From Candidatus Woesearchaeota archaeon (GTDB taxonomy: Archaea > Nanobdellota > Nanobdellia > Woesearchaeales > GW2011-AR9): a DNA stretch of 64,000 bases. This document shows, piece by piece, positions 25,167 to 33,776 of this stretch. A model generated the notes under the pieces. The model worked only from the letters and a program-made list of their open reading frames with translations, did no database searches and was not told the origin of the DNA. The position numbers were made by a program, and so were the translations under genes. The DNA lies in NCBI GenBank assembly GCA_018676855.1, contig JABHDY010000003.1, positions 633,907 through 697,906 of the forward strand, given 5' to 3'. Each line of letters starts with the position of its first letter. Position 1 is the first letter of the stretch.

Positions 25167-25861
25167 TTCTAGATTCCATACAAAAAGACTTGCACATATT
25201 ACAAAATACTGAGAAAGCTAAACTTCTTTCAGGATTTTTTAAAACCGGTCCTGGTCAGTATGGTGAGGGTGACGTTTTCTTAGGATTAACAATGCCTCAA
25301 ACTCGAACCATTGCAAAAAAATATTTTAAAGATGTTAGTATGTCTGAAGTGCAAGAATTAGTAAAAAGCAAATTTCATGAGTGTAGAATGTGTGCACTTG
25401 TCATGTTAGTGTACAAATATGAAAAATCTGATAATGAAAGAAAAGAGATTTATGATTTCTTTTTACGTAATACAAAATATATTAACAATTGGGATTTGGT
25501 TGATGTAACCGTTCCAAGAACTGTTGGTTTCTATTTGGTTGATAAAGATCGAAGCATTTTATACACATTAGCAAAATCTTCTGATTTATGGGAACGACGA
25601 ATAGCTGTCTTGGCAACGTTTGCGTTCATTCGTCATAACGATTTTAAAGATTCTTTAGCAATTGCAGAAATATTGTTACAAGATACACACGATTTGATTC
25701 ATAAAGCTGTTGGATGGATGTTACGCGAAATTGGAAAAAGAAATCAAGATGTTGAAGAAGAATTCTTACAAAATCATTACAAAACTATGCCTAGAACAAT
25801 GCTTCGGTATGCGATAGAAAAGTTTGATGATGATACAAGAAAGCATTACATGAAAAAATAA
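25163..25861 (+). CDS. AlkD-like DNA alkylation repair protein
   Basis: The protein has 232 residues, all helical, with the ALK (HEAT-like) repeat pattern of AlkC/AlkD DNA glycosylases. Recognisable parts are FLGLTMPQTRTIAKKYFK, NNWDLVDVTVPRTVGFYLV, LWERRIAVLATFAFIR and the end region DLIHKAVGWMLREIGKR. The WDLVD and RR-containing helices carry the Trp, Asp and Arg used for base excision in AlkD. It would remove N3- and N7-alkylated purines. An ATGA overlap with the UMP kinase gene makes translational coupling likely. Confidence 0.87.
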   Translation: MILDSIQKDLHILQNTEKAKLLSGFFKTGPGQYGEGDVFLGLTMPQTRTIAKKYFKDVSMSEVQELVKSKFHECRMCALVMLVYKYEKSDNERKEIYDFFLRNTKYINNWDLVDVTVPRTVGFYLVDKDRSILYTLAKSSDLWERRIAVLATFAFIRHNDFKDSLAIAEILLQDTHDLIHKAVGWMLREIGKRNQDVEEEFLQNHYKTMPRTMLRYAIEKFDDDTRKHYMKK

Positions 25862-25942
25862 ATAATAGGGTAAACGAATAAACTGAAACCCGTATTCTTT
25901 AAGAACAAAAACAATATAAACAACTGAGAGTTATTCAATTGA

Positions 25943-27010
25943 ATGTCCTTATTCAAAGATATGTTACAAAGTGGCGAATCACTGTTTCGAGATACAATCT
26001 TTTTAAGTTACGATTTTCATCCAAAAATACTGTTTGGTCGGGAAAATGAACAGAAACAGTTCGCAATTGCCATTAGACCACTTTTACAGAATCATGATGG
26101 ACGAAACCTTTTCGTGTGCGGTGCTCCAGGTATTGGGAAAACAACTGCATGTAAACATGTTCTGAGAGAATTGGAAGAAGAAAGTAATGACGTTGTACCT
26201 TTTTATATTAATTGTTGGAAAGAAAATACGACGTACAAAATCTTTTCAAAGATGTGTATGGAATTAGGGTTTAAATTTATTCAGAACAAAAAAACGAGTG
26301 AATTATTTACATTAATTAAAGATACATTGAACAAAAAATCTGCTGTGTTTGTCTTTGATGAGATTGATAAGCTTGAAGATACAGACTTTTTGTATACTAT
26401 ACTGGAAGACATTTATCGAAAATCAATTTTTTGTATAACAAATTATAGGGACAGTTATTCAGAACTTGATGAAAGAATACGAAGTAGGCTAAATCCAGAA
26501 TTTGTGTTATTTCGACCATATTCAGAATCTGAGATTGCATCTATTTTACAACAACGGCGTGAGTATGCGTTCGTGCAGGGATGTTGGGCAGACGATGCAT
26601 TTAAAGAAATTGTTGAAAAGTGTGCAGAAACGAAAGATATTCGTGTCGGTTTATATTTAATGAAAGAAGCTGGCCAAATTGCAGAAGAAAAAAGTAGTAA
26701 AACCATTTCTGTTGAACATGTCGCATCAGCAATACATAAAGTTGATGATTTTCATATTAAACCTAAAGAAGGTTTAGATGATGAATTAAAACATGTACTT
26801 GACATTGTTCGTGATTGTAACGGTCAGAAAATCGGTGATGTGTTTAATTCCTATGTTGAAAAGGGTGGGGAGTTAAGTTATAAAAGTTTTCAACGGAGAA
26901 TTACGAAACTTGACGAAGCACGGTTCTTATCAACTGAAAAGATTTCTGGCAAAGAAGGAAATTCAACACGATTACATTATGCGTCACATAGAAAGTTAAC
27001 AGATTTTTAG
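25943..27010 (+). CDS. cdc6: Orc1/Cdc6 replication initiator
   Basis: A 355-residue AAA+ protein. Conserved elements are the FGRENEQKQFAIAI N-terminus, Walker A CGAPGIGKTTACKHV, Walker B VFVFDEIDKLED, sensor 1 FCITNYRD, the arginine stretch DERIRSRLNP, sensor 2 TKDIRVGLYLMKEAG and a C-terminal winged helix (about 275-355). It binds origin repeats and loads MCM. A CAATATAAAC box near 25909 lies about 27 nt before the ATG, so the mRNA is likely leaderless. Archaeal origins often flank cdc6, but the 81-bp upstream spacer shows no recognisable origin-recognition boxes. Confidence 0.92.
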   Translation: MSLFKDMLQSGESLFRDTIFLSYDFHPKILFGRENEQKQFAIAIRPLLQNHDGRNLFVCGAPGIGKTTACKHVLRELEEESNDVVPFYINCWKENTTYKIFSKMCMELGFKFIQNKKTSELFTLIKDTLNKKSAVFVFDEIDKLEDTDFLYTILEDIYRKSIFCITNYRDSYSELDERIRSRLNPEFVLFRPYSESEIASILQQRREYAFVQGCWADDAFKEIVEKCAETKDIRVGLYLMKEAGQIAEEKSSKTISVEHVASAIHKVDDFHIKPKEGLDDELKHVLDIVRDCNGQKIGDVFNSYVEKGGELSYKSFQRRITKLDEARFLSTEKISGKEGNSTRLHYASHRKLTDF

Positions 27011-27039
27011 AATTTTTATTATTCTTATATTCTTTTTAT

Positions 27040-27657
27040 TTATTTGGGCAATCCAATATCAACCACAACAACATTATCTTTACTTTCTAATCCTTTCTTA
27101 ACATCATGGAAACATATAATAAGATCAACATCACATTGTTTATCTGACATCTTGCCAGTATCCGCATTTAATCCGGAGGGAACATCAACAGCAACTTTTA
27201 TTCCGGATAAAGAATTAAAATAGTCTATCCCAAGGGATACCGGTTCACGTATGTTTCCTTGTATTCCAGTTCCAAGTAATGCATCTATTAAAATCAAATC
27301 AACATTATTTTGAACACGGAATTTACTTAATTCTTCTTTAGTTGTTATAGGGATTATAGAAATTGTATCTTTAATTTTATCATAACTTTCCTTTGCTTCT
27401 TTTGTAAGGTTATCTTCCCAACCAAAGAATAAGATAGTTACAAAACATTCTTCTGCAAAATGTCGTGCAGCAACAAATCCGTCACCACCATTATTACCAT
27501 GGCTAGAAAATATAATTATATGTTTTTCTTCAATATCATACTTTTGTTTTATAGAATCAAAAACTTTCCTTCCAGCATTTCCCATAAGCTGAGAAATAGA
27601 AATACCCTGCTGTACTGCATCATGTTCCAACGCTTTAATTTCCTGCGCAGTTATCAT
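27040..27657 (-). CDS. nnrE: NAD(P)H-hydrate epimerase
   Basis: The protein has 205 residues, the YjeF N-terminal domain alone. SSHGNNGGDGFVAARHF (ligand loop), DALLGTG (catalytic Asp) and VDVPSGLNADTG are diagnostic. It epimerises damaged R-NAD(P)HX so that a dehydratase can repair it. In many archaea it is fused to the NnrD dehydratase domain; here the partner domain is absent and not in this window. It is convergent with cdc6 and divergent from the ABC exporter. Confidence 0.92.
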   Translation of the reverse strand: MITAQEIKALEHDAVQQGISISQLMGNAGRKVFDSIKQKYDIEEKHIIIFSSHGNNGGDGFVAARHFAEECFVTILFFGWEDNLTKEAKESYDKIKDTISIIPITTKEELSKFRVQNNVDLILIDALLGTGIQGNIREPVSLGIDYFNSLSGIKVAVDVPSGLNADTGKMSDKQCDVDLIICFHDVKKGLESKDNVVVVDIGLPK

Positions 27658-27712
27658 AATAATATGTCATGGAAAGCAACTTTTATAAACTTTCTTATAC
27701 TCCACAACAATC

Positions 27713-29530
27713 GTGAAAACAAAGAAAAAAGAGTGGATAAGAGAAATTGATATGAAGTATAACGTAAAAGTACTTTGGAGTTTTATTAAAAAGTATAAAC
27801 TCTGGGCATATAGTATTGTCTTTGTAACATTTTGTATTGAATTGGTAGTTTTTCTTGACAACTTTATTTTTAAATATCTTATAGATAAAGGAACAGCATT
27901 TAATGCTGGAGATCTTTCGGCAGAACTCTTTGGCAAAATAATATTATTTACAGTTCTAATATATTTTGGTGCACATTTCCTAGAATCAGTATTTTGGTTT
28001 ATGAGGATACGGTTCCTTAATGTCCTTGATGCAAAAGTTATGAGTGACCTTGAAAAGAAATCGTTCTGGCACATAATGAATCTTTCATATAAGTATCATA
28101 GTGATAAAAAAACAGGGTCAATAATTTCACAATTTACTAGAGGTGTAAATAAAGTTGAATCTTTTATTGACGCGTTTATGTTTCATTTCTTTCCAATAGT
28201 TTTTAGATTATTACTTTCAATAGGTATTATTTTATATTTTGATGTAAAGACAGCAATAGTACTTACCATAATGGCTACTGTTTACCTTATTGTTGGCATA
28301 ACCATTACAAATATACAAAAAGTACCGCAAGCAGTTGCAAATTATCGTGAAGATATTCTTAAACAGAATCTAAGTGACGTTTTCTTAAATGTTGAAACTG
28401 TAAAGTATTTTGCAAAGGAAAAAAGGACATTTAGGTACTTTAGTAATTTATCTAATATATTGCGAGATGCACGAAAAAACTTTTGGGATTACTTCTCGTG
28501 GCATGCAGGTATTCAAACAACAGTAATAGGATTAGGAATTGGTGGTATACTTTACTTTAGTTTTAATGGATTCTTACGAGGAGAATTGACATTAGGTACA
28601 ATTACGTTAATTTATGCAGCTGTTTGGAAACTAATTCCTGTTTTATTTGGTTTCATACATGGATATAGACAATTCATAAGGAGTACTGTTGATGTTGACG
28701 CATTGTTTGCAATGTTTAAAGAAGAAAATGAAGTTAAAGATAAAGAAAATGCAAAAAAGTTACAAGTTAAAGATGCAGTTATTAAGTTTGAGAATGTTTC
28801 ATTTGCATATCCTAAAGGTAAACAGAAAATATCTTCAATGGCAGTGTTAAAAGATTTTAATCTTACCATTAAAAAGAATACTAAAGTTGCACTTGTTGGC
28901 CCTTCAGGCAGTGGAAAAACAACAGTTGTACGTTTATTGTATAGGTTATTTGATATTGATGAAGGAAAAATCATCATTGACGATCAAGATATCTCGTTAG
29001 TGACACAGAAATCGTTACGTCAAAGTTTGAGTGTTGTAACACAGGAACCATTATTGTTTGATAATACATTATATTTTAACATTGCATATGCTAATCCAAC
29101 AGCAACCAAGAAGCAGGTATGGAAAGCTATTAGGTTTGCACAGCTTGACAAGTTTATTGCACGTCTTCCATACAAAGAAAATACGGTAGTTGGTGAGCGT
29201 GGAGTTAAATTGTCTGGTGGTGAGAAACAGAGAGTGTCTATAGCACGAGCTTTACTTGCTAATAAAAAGATTTTAGTATTGGACGAAGCAACATCAGCTT
29301 TAGACTCAGAAACTGAAAAGGATATTCAGAAAGCTCTCGTTAAGTTAATGAACAATAGGACAAGTATTATAATTGCACATCGTTTATCTACTATCATGAA
29401 AGCAGACATTATTGTTGTTATGGATAAAGGAAAGATTGTTGAAGTTGGTTCACACAAAGAACTTGCAAATAAACGTGGTGGACTCTATAAACGGTTATGG
29501 GACTTACAACAAGGTGGCGGGTTGGGATAA
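27713..29530 (+). CDS. ABC exporter, ATM1-like half-transporter
   Basis: A 605-residue type IV ABC half-transporter. Six membrane helices (about 30-330) are followed by an ATPase domain (about 350-605) with Walker A GPSGSGKTT, a Q-loop at TQEPLLF, signature LSGGEKQR, Walker B ILVLDEATSALDSE and the H-loop AHRLST. FLNVETVKYFAKEKR between the helices matches the ETVKYF stretch of ATM1/ABCB7 exporters, which move glutathione- or sulfur-containing compounds, but other substrates are possible. A CTTTTATAAAC box at about 27680 allows a leaderless GTG at 27713; the ATG at 27752 is an alternative start. It probably works as a homodimer. Confidence 0.88.
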   Translation: MKTKKKEWIREIDMKYNVKVLWSFIKKYKLWAYSIVFVTFCIELVVFLDNFIFKYLIDKGTAFNAGDLSAELFGKIILFTVLIYFGAHFLESVFWFMRIRFLNVLDAKVMSDLEKKSFWHIMNLSYKYHSDKKTGSIISQFTRGVNKVESFIDAFMFHFFPIVFRLLLSIGIILYFDVKTAIVLTIMATVYLIVGITITNIQKVPQAVANYREDILKQNLSDVFLNVETVKYFAKEKRTFRYFSNLSNILRDARKNFWDYFSWHAGIQTTVIGLGIGGILYFSFNGFLRGELTLGTITLIYAAVWKLIPVLFGFIHGYRQFIRSTVDVDALFAMFKEENEVKDKENAKKLQVKDAVIKFENVSFAYPKGKQKISSMAVLKDFNLTIKKNTKVALVGPSGSGKTTVVRLLYRLFDIDEGKIIIDDQDISLVTQKSLRQSLSVVTQEPLLFDNTLYFNIAYANPTATKKQVWKAIRFAQLDKFIARLPYKENTVVGERGVKLSGGEKQRVSIARALLANKKILVLDEATSALDSETEKDIQKALVKLMNNRTSIIIAHRLSTIMKADIIVVMDKGKIVEVGSHKELANKRGGLYKRLWDLQQGGGLG

Positions 29531-29566
29531 AAACACATATAAACATTACAAACTTCCTTTTTATTT

Positions 29567-30430
29567 ATGGATGATATGAAACTTTTCTTACGCTCACAGA
29601 AAAACGAGATTACTGAGTACCATATTTATTCTCATTTATCAAAACGAATTAAAGATAAACATAATAGCAAAATTCTCAAACATATTGCAAATGATGAAAT
29701 GCGGCATTATACAATGTTTAAAGCAGTTACAAAGAAAGATGTTACACCGAACATGTTTAAAGTATACTTTTATCTTATCTTATCGTTTGTATTTGGTCTT
29801 TCATTTAGCCTTAAACTAATGGAAAAGGGAGAACATATGGCACAAAAAGTGTACAAAAAACTTCCTCACAAATTAAGTTCAAAATTATTGGTTGATGAAC
29901 ATCGTCATGAAAAAGAATTGTTAGATATGCTCCAAGAACAAAAGTTAGAGTATGCAGGTTCTATTGTTCTCGGTTTGAATGATGCACTTGTTGAATTAAC
30001 GGGAGTCCTTGCAGGCTTAACATTTGCGTTACAAAATAGCCATTTGATTGCAGGTATTGGATTCATTACAGGGTTTGCTGCTGCTTTATCTATGGGGGCA
30101 TCGGAATATCTTTCATCAAAGGAAGAAGATCATAAAGATTCAACAAAAAGTCCATTACGGGCAGCAATTTATACAGGAATGACGTATCTAATTACCGTTG
30201 CAATACTTATCTCTCCTTATTTTATTTTTAGTAATGTATTTGTTGCATTAGGCGTTATGATCTCATTAACGATTTTTATTATCGCATTTTATACATTTTA
30301 TATTACAACTGCAAAGAATCAAAAATTCTGGAAAAGATTTGCTGAGATGGCACTTATTTCTCTAAGCGTTGCTATTATCAGTTTTGGTATTGGATTACTT
30401 GTCAGAATATATTTCGGCGTGGACATGTAG
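29567..30430 (+). CDS. ferritin-like domain fused to VIT1/CCC1-type iron transporter
   Basis: The protein has 287 residues. The N-terminal part (about 1-130) is a ferritin/rubrerythrin-like helical domain with paired Glu and His residues (KNEITEYHIYSHLS, NDEMRHY and later VDEHRHEKELLDML). The C-terminal part (about 132-287) is the VIT1/CCC1 membrane domain with LNDALVELTGVLAGLTFAL and MGASEYLSSKEEDHK. The family exports or compartmentalises Fe(II)/Mn(II), with the helical domain sensing or oxidising iron. A CATATAAAC box at about 29536 supports leaderless transcription from 29567. Confidence 0.87.
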   Translation: MDDMKLFLRSQKNEITEYHIYSHLSKRIKDKHNSKILKHIANDEMRHYTMFKAVTKKDVTPNMFKVYFYLILSFVFGLSFSLKLMEKGEHMAQKVYKKLPHKLSSKLLVDEHRHEKELLDMLQEQKLEYAGSIVLGLNDALVELTGVLAGLTFALQNSHLIAGIGFITGFAAALSMGASEYLSSKEEDHKDSTKSPLRAAIYTGMTYLITVAILISPYFIFSNVFVALGVMISLTIFIIAFYTFYITTAKNQKFWKRFAEMALISLSVAIISFGIGLLVRIYFGVDM

Positions 30431-30447
30431 GGGTTTGTTGAGCTTCG

Positions 30448-30690
30448 TTATTTGAAGTTATTTTCTACATATTCTATGATTTCATCCGATTCTCCAATAA
30501 ACTTTCCATCAATTTCAAGCACGGGAACGGTATGGACTCCACTTTTATTTAACAACTCTTTCCGTATTGGATCTTCTCTGTCATGAGGAACATTAACTTT
30601 TTCGTACTCTATCTCTAACTCATCTAACTTTGCACGAACCTTAGCACAGTACGGACATTGTTCAAATTGATATAATTTTATTGTTGCCAT
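30448..30690 (-). CDS. glutaredoxin-like protein
   Basis: An 80-residue thioredoxin-fold protein with the glutaredoxin active site CPYC (residues 12-15), TVPVLEIDGKFIGESDEI as the cis-Pro and glutathione-site region, and complete fold length. It would reduce disulfides with a low-molecular-weight thiol or a thioredoxin reductase. It lies 3 nt after the divergent-PAP2 gene on the same strand and is probably co-transcribed. Confidence 0.92.
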   Translation of the reverse strand: MATIKLYQFEQCPYCAKVRAKLDELEIEYEKVNVPHDREDPIRKELLNKSGVHTVPVLEIDGKFIGESDEIIEYVENNFK

Positions 30691-30693
30691 TTT

Positions 30694-31104
30694 TTATAAA
30701 AAGTAGTGGACAAGTACAGAAACTACAAATCCTATAACTGCACCAACAAAAACTTGTAATGGTGTATGACCCATTGCATAATGAAACTTTGATTTAATTT
30801 TGTGCATCTTAAACAACTTTTCAATTGCCTTACCTTCTCTTCCAACACTTCGTCGTACGCCAAAAGAATCTCTTAGTACAATAAATGCAAGTACAAGACT
30901 TACAGCGAATACTGTTGACACCCCCTCTTGTAAATAAATGATGGTTGAGAGCGAGATTACGAACGCTGCATGCGATGATGGCATGCCACCGGTAACTATA
31001 ATATCATTGAGCGATAATGTTTTGTGTGTAAACCATAAAACGATGATTTTGATAAGTTGTGCACCGAACCCTGCAAAGATAATGGCAATAAGTATCTTAT
31101 TCAT
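30694..31104 (-). CDS. divergent PAP2-family membrane protein (DUF212)
   Basis: A 136-residue membrane protein with four hydrophobic segments. GGMPSSHAAFV, RDSFGVRRSVGREG and MGHTPLQVFVGAVIGF are the signature motifs of the divergent PAP2 family (DUF212). They correspond to the His and Arg motifs of PAP2 phosphatases, but the lysine-RP motif is absent. Acid phosphatase activity on lipid phosphates is likely but untested for the family. Its start codon lies 75 nt from the divergent mutL start. Confidence 0.87.
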   Translation of the reverse strand: MNKILIAIIFAGFGAQLIKIIVLWFTHKTLSLNDIIVTGGMPSSHAAFVISLSTIIYLQEGVSTVFAVSLVLAFIVLRDSFGVRRSVGREGKAIEKLFKMHKIKSKFHYAMGHTPLQVFVGAVIGFVVSVLVHYFL

Positions 31105-31179
31105 AGTCTGGAAGGATTATTTTTGAGTTTATATGTTTTTTGGGTTACAACAATTCTTATAAACATCACTCTCTCAGAA

Positions 31180-32985
31180 ATGTGTATGAAAGAGATAACT
31201 GTTCTTGATGAAGATTTGATAAATAAAATAGCTGCTGGAGAAGTTATTGAACGGCCAGCGTCTGTTGTGAAAGAACTTATTGAAAATTCGTTAGATGCAG
31301 GCGCAACAAGGATTAGTATTGACATTGAAGATTCTGGTCAGAAACGTATTAGGATATCGGATAATGGTCACGGGATGGATGAGGAAAATGCACGGAAATG
31401 TATCTTGCCTCACGCAACAAGCAAAATAAGGTCTGTTGACGATCTTTTCTCTATTAAAACATTAGGATTTCGTGGAGAAGCATTAGCCAGCATTGCGGCA
31501 GTATCACAAGTATCTATTATAACAAAACAAGATAATCAACTAGAGGGATTTAATTTAGTTGTTGAATCTGGCTCTGTAATAAGTTCAGGATCCGTTGCAT
31601 CTGAAAAAGGTACAACAATTGATATCCAAAATTTGTTTTTTAACACTCCTGCTCGAAAGAAATTTCTTAAAACTGATGCTGTTGAATTACGTCATATTAT
31701 TGACGTTGTTACACAATACGCACTTCTTCATCCTTCAGTTTTGTTTATTTTACATCATGAAGGTCGCGAATTGCTTACATCACCACAGGTTGATGATATG
31801 AAAAATAATATTGCATCTTTGTACGGGTCAACCATCGCTAAAGATTTAATAGAGGTAAAGTATGAAAATGAACTTGTTACAATTTATGGTTTTATAGGAA
31901 AACCACATCAGTCACGGAATGATAAAAATCAGCAAGCATTATTTGTTAACGATAGATGGATACGAAATAATGATATTACAAAAGCAGTGTATGATGGATA
32001 CCATTCATTATTGTTTCATCATAAACATCCTGTGTTTGTGTTACATATTACTGTTGATCCTCATAAAATTGATGTTAACATTCATCCACAAAAAAAAGAG
32101 GTTAAAATTGAACATATAAAAGAGGTATGTGCAGCAATTTCTCATGCTGTTCATGAAACTCTAAAGGAACATAATCTTGTTCCCGTTCTTGATGTTGAAT
32201 TTGAACAACAAAAAACGTTTGGCGCGCCAAAACCTGTTGAACCACAAAAAAAAGAGTACATGTTTGAACAAAGTGAACAAACAATATTTCCAGAGAAAGA
32301 ACAAGAACAAGATGGGGCACATACAACAATTGTTGAAGAATATACGACGCCCGAATCTGACGTTTTCATTTCTGAACATAAAAAAGAGTTCGTTATTCCA
32401 GAAACGGCAAAACTTCCAGAAATGAAATTGTTAGGCCAGATACATAAAACGTTCTTTGTTGCGGAAACTCCTGGCGGTCTTTTGTTAATAGATCAGCATG
32501 TTGTTCAGGAACGAGTTTTGTATGAACGGTTTATGAACCAGTTTATGAACAAGAACGTTGCTGTACAGGAATTGTTACGTGGTGAGTTGCTTGAGTTTAC
32601 AGCTGCCGAAGGTGTTATTGTACATGACAATAGTAGTTTGTTACACAATTTTGGTTTTACGTTGGAAGAATTCGAAGGAACATCTTATTTATTGAAAACT
32701 GTGCCGACTATTTTTGGTAGGCAACAATCTACTGATTTGGTGTATGAAGTATTACATTTCTTAAGTGAAGGAAGAAATAAAGTTGAAGAAATTCAAGAAG
32801 ATATCATAACGAGGATGGCATGTCGAGCATCAGTTAAAGCTGGTGATGTACTTTCCATTCCTGAGATGCAGAAATTGCTTGCTGAATTGGAGGGGTGTGT
32901 TCTACCTTATACCTGTCCTCATGGTAGATCAATTTTTATCAAAGTGCCTGTTGATGAGCTTGAGAAGAAGTTTAGAAGGAAATGA
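31180..32985 (+). CDS. mutL: DNA mismatch repair protein MutL (endonuclease type)
   Basis: The protein has about 601 residues. The N-terminal GHKL ATPase has INKIAAGEVIERPASVVKEL, ENSLDAGA, ISDNGHGM, ATSKI and TLGFRGEALASIA. A Gln/Glu-rich linker (about 345-425) joins it to the C-terminal dimerisation domain. DQHVVQERVLYE is the endonuclease metal site DQHA(X)2E(X)4E with Ala to Val, and ACRASVKAGD plus CPHGR are the other nuclease motifs. It nicks DNA in mismatch repair. The start at 31180 (or 31186) is 25 nt after a CTTATAAAC box; the longer frame reads through the divergent neighbour. No mutS is in the window. Confidence 0.93.
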   Translation: MCMKEITVLDEDLINKIAAGEVIERPASVVKELIENSLDAGATRISIDIEDSGQKRIRISDNGHGMDEENARKCILPHATSKIRSVDDLFSIKTLGFRGEALASIAAVSQVSIITKQDNQLEGFNLVVESGSVISSGSVASEKGTTIDIQNLFFNTPARKKFLKTDAVELRHIIDVVTQYALLHPSVLFILHHEGRELLTSPQVDDMKNNIASLYGSTIAKDLIEVKYENELVTIYGFIGKPHQSRNDKNQQALFVNDRWIRNNDITKAVYDGYHSLLFHHKHPVFVLHITVDPHKIDVNIHPQKKEVKIEHIKEVCAAISHAVHETLKEHNLVPVLDVEFEQQKTFGAPKPVEPQKKEYMFEQSEQTIFPEKEQEQDGAHTTIVEEYTTPESDVFISEHKKEFVIPETAKLPEMKLLGQIHKTFFVAETPGGLLLIDQHVVQERVLYERFMNQFMNKNVAVQELLRGELLEFTAAEGVIVHDNSSLLHNFGFTLEEFEGTSYLLKTVPTIFGRQQSTDLVYEVLHFLSEGRNKVEEIQEDIITRMACRASVKAGDVLSIPEMQKLLAELEGCVLPYTCPHGRSIFIKVPVDELEKKFRRK

Positions 32986-33067
32986 ATACTTTACGAAACA
33001 TTTAAAAGTATGGTTATATTTAGTTATTAAAAGATGAGGTCGATAGAACATTTCTAGGTGTTTAACT

Positions 33068-33697
33068 ATGGAAAATAAACTAAAAACAGGTACAACAACG
33101 GTAGGTATTGCGTGCAAAGATGGTGTCGTTTTGGCAGCTGATAAACGTGCAACTGCCGGAACAATGATAGTTGACAAGTATGCACAAAAAGTTCATATTG
33201 TTAGTGACGATTTTGCAGTTACATGGGCAGGAACAGTATCAGAAGCTCAATTAATAACAAAATTGGTGCGGGCAGAACTTAAACTGAAAGAAGTTCGGAC
33301 AAATAAAAGTCCTACGGTGAAAGATGCTGCAAACCTTTTAGGTGGATTATTATATTCAACAATACGAAGACCAACAATGCTTCCAGGAATTGCACATTTC
33401 TTATTAGCAGGAAAGGATCAAAGTGGCGTATTCCTTTACGACCTTTTTCCTGATGGAAGTGTGACAAAAATTAGAGATTATGTCTCTTCTGGTTCAGGTA
33501 GTGTTTTCGCATACGGTGTTTTAGAAACACAGTACAAACCAGGTATGAGTACAGCAGAAGGTGTTAAACTTGTTGTAAAAGCGGTTAATACTGCACTTCA
33601 ACGAGATAGTTGTTCAGGAAACGGTATTGACGTTATTGTCGTATCAAATAAGGACATTAAACGGGTGATGCACAAAGAAGTCGCAATGACGTTATAA
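33068..33697 (+). CDS. psmB: proteasome subunit beta
   Basis: A 209-residue N-terminal-nucleophile hydrolase of the 20S proteasome core. The short propeptide MENKLKTG is removed to expose Thr9 (TTTVGIACKDG). AADKRATAG carries the active-site lysine. GSGSVFAYGVLE and the late Ser-Gly-Asp region complete the site. The propeptide length and sequence match archaeal beta subunits. AGGTG at 33055-33059 is the Shine-Dalgarno, 8 nt before the ATG. The alpha subunit and PAN are not in this window. Confidence 0.94.
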   Translation: MENKLKTGTTTVGIACKDGVVLAADKRATAGTMIVDKYAQKVHIVSDDFAVTWAGTVSEAQLITKLVRAELKLKEVRTNKSPTVKDAANLLGGLLYSTIRRPTMLPGIAHFLLAGKDQSGVFLYDLFPDGSVTKIRDYVSSGSGSVFAYGVLETQYKPGMSTAEGVKLVVKAVNTALQRDSCSGNGIDVIVVSNKDIKRVMHKEVAMTL

Positions 33698-33776
33698 AAC
33701 AACGTTCTTACATTTTATTTTTTTATTATTAACTTTAACATTTACATTTTAACATAAACTATATGAGACATTTACA

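Noticed and set aside
25862-25942. Replication origin next to cdc6
   Set aside because: No origin-recognition repeats or extended AT unwinding element were recognisable in the 81-bp spacer; GC skew would need computing.
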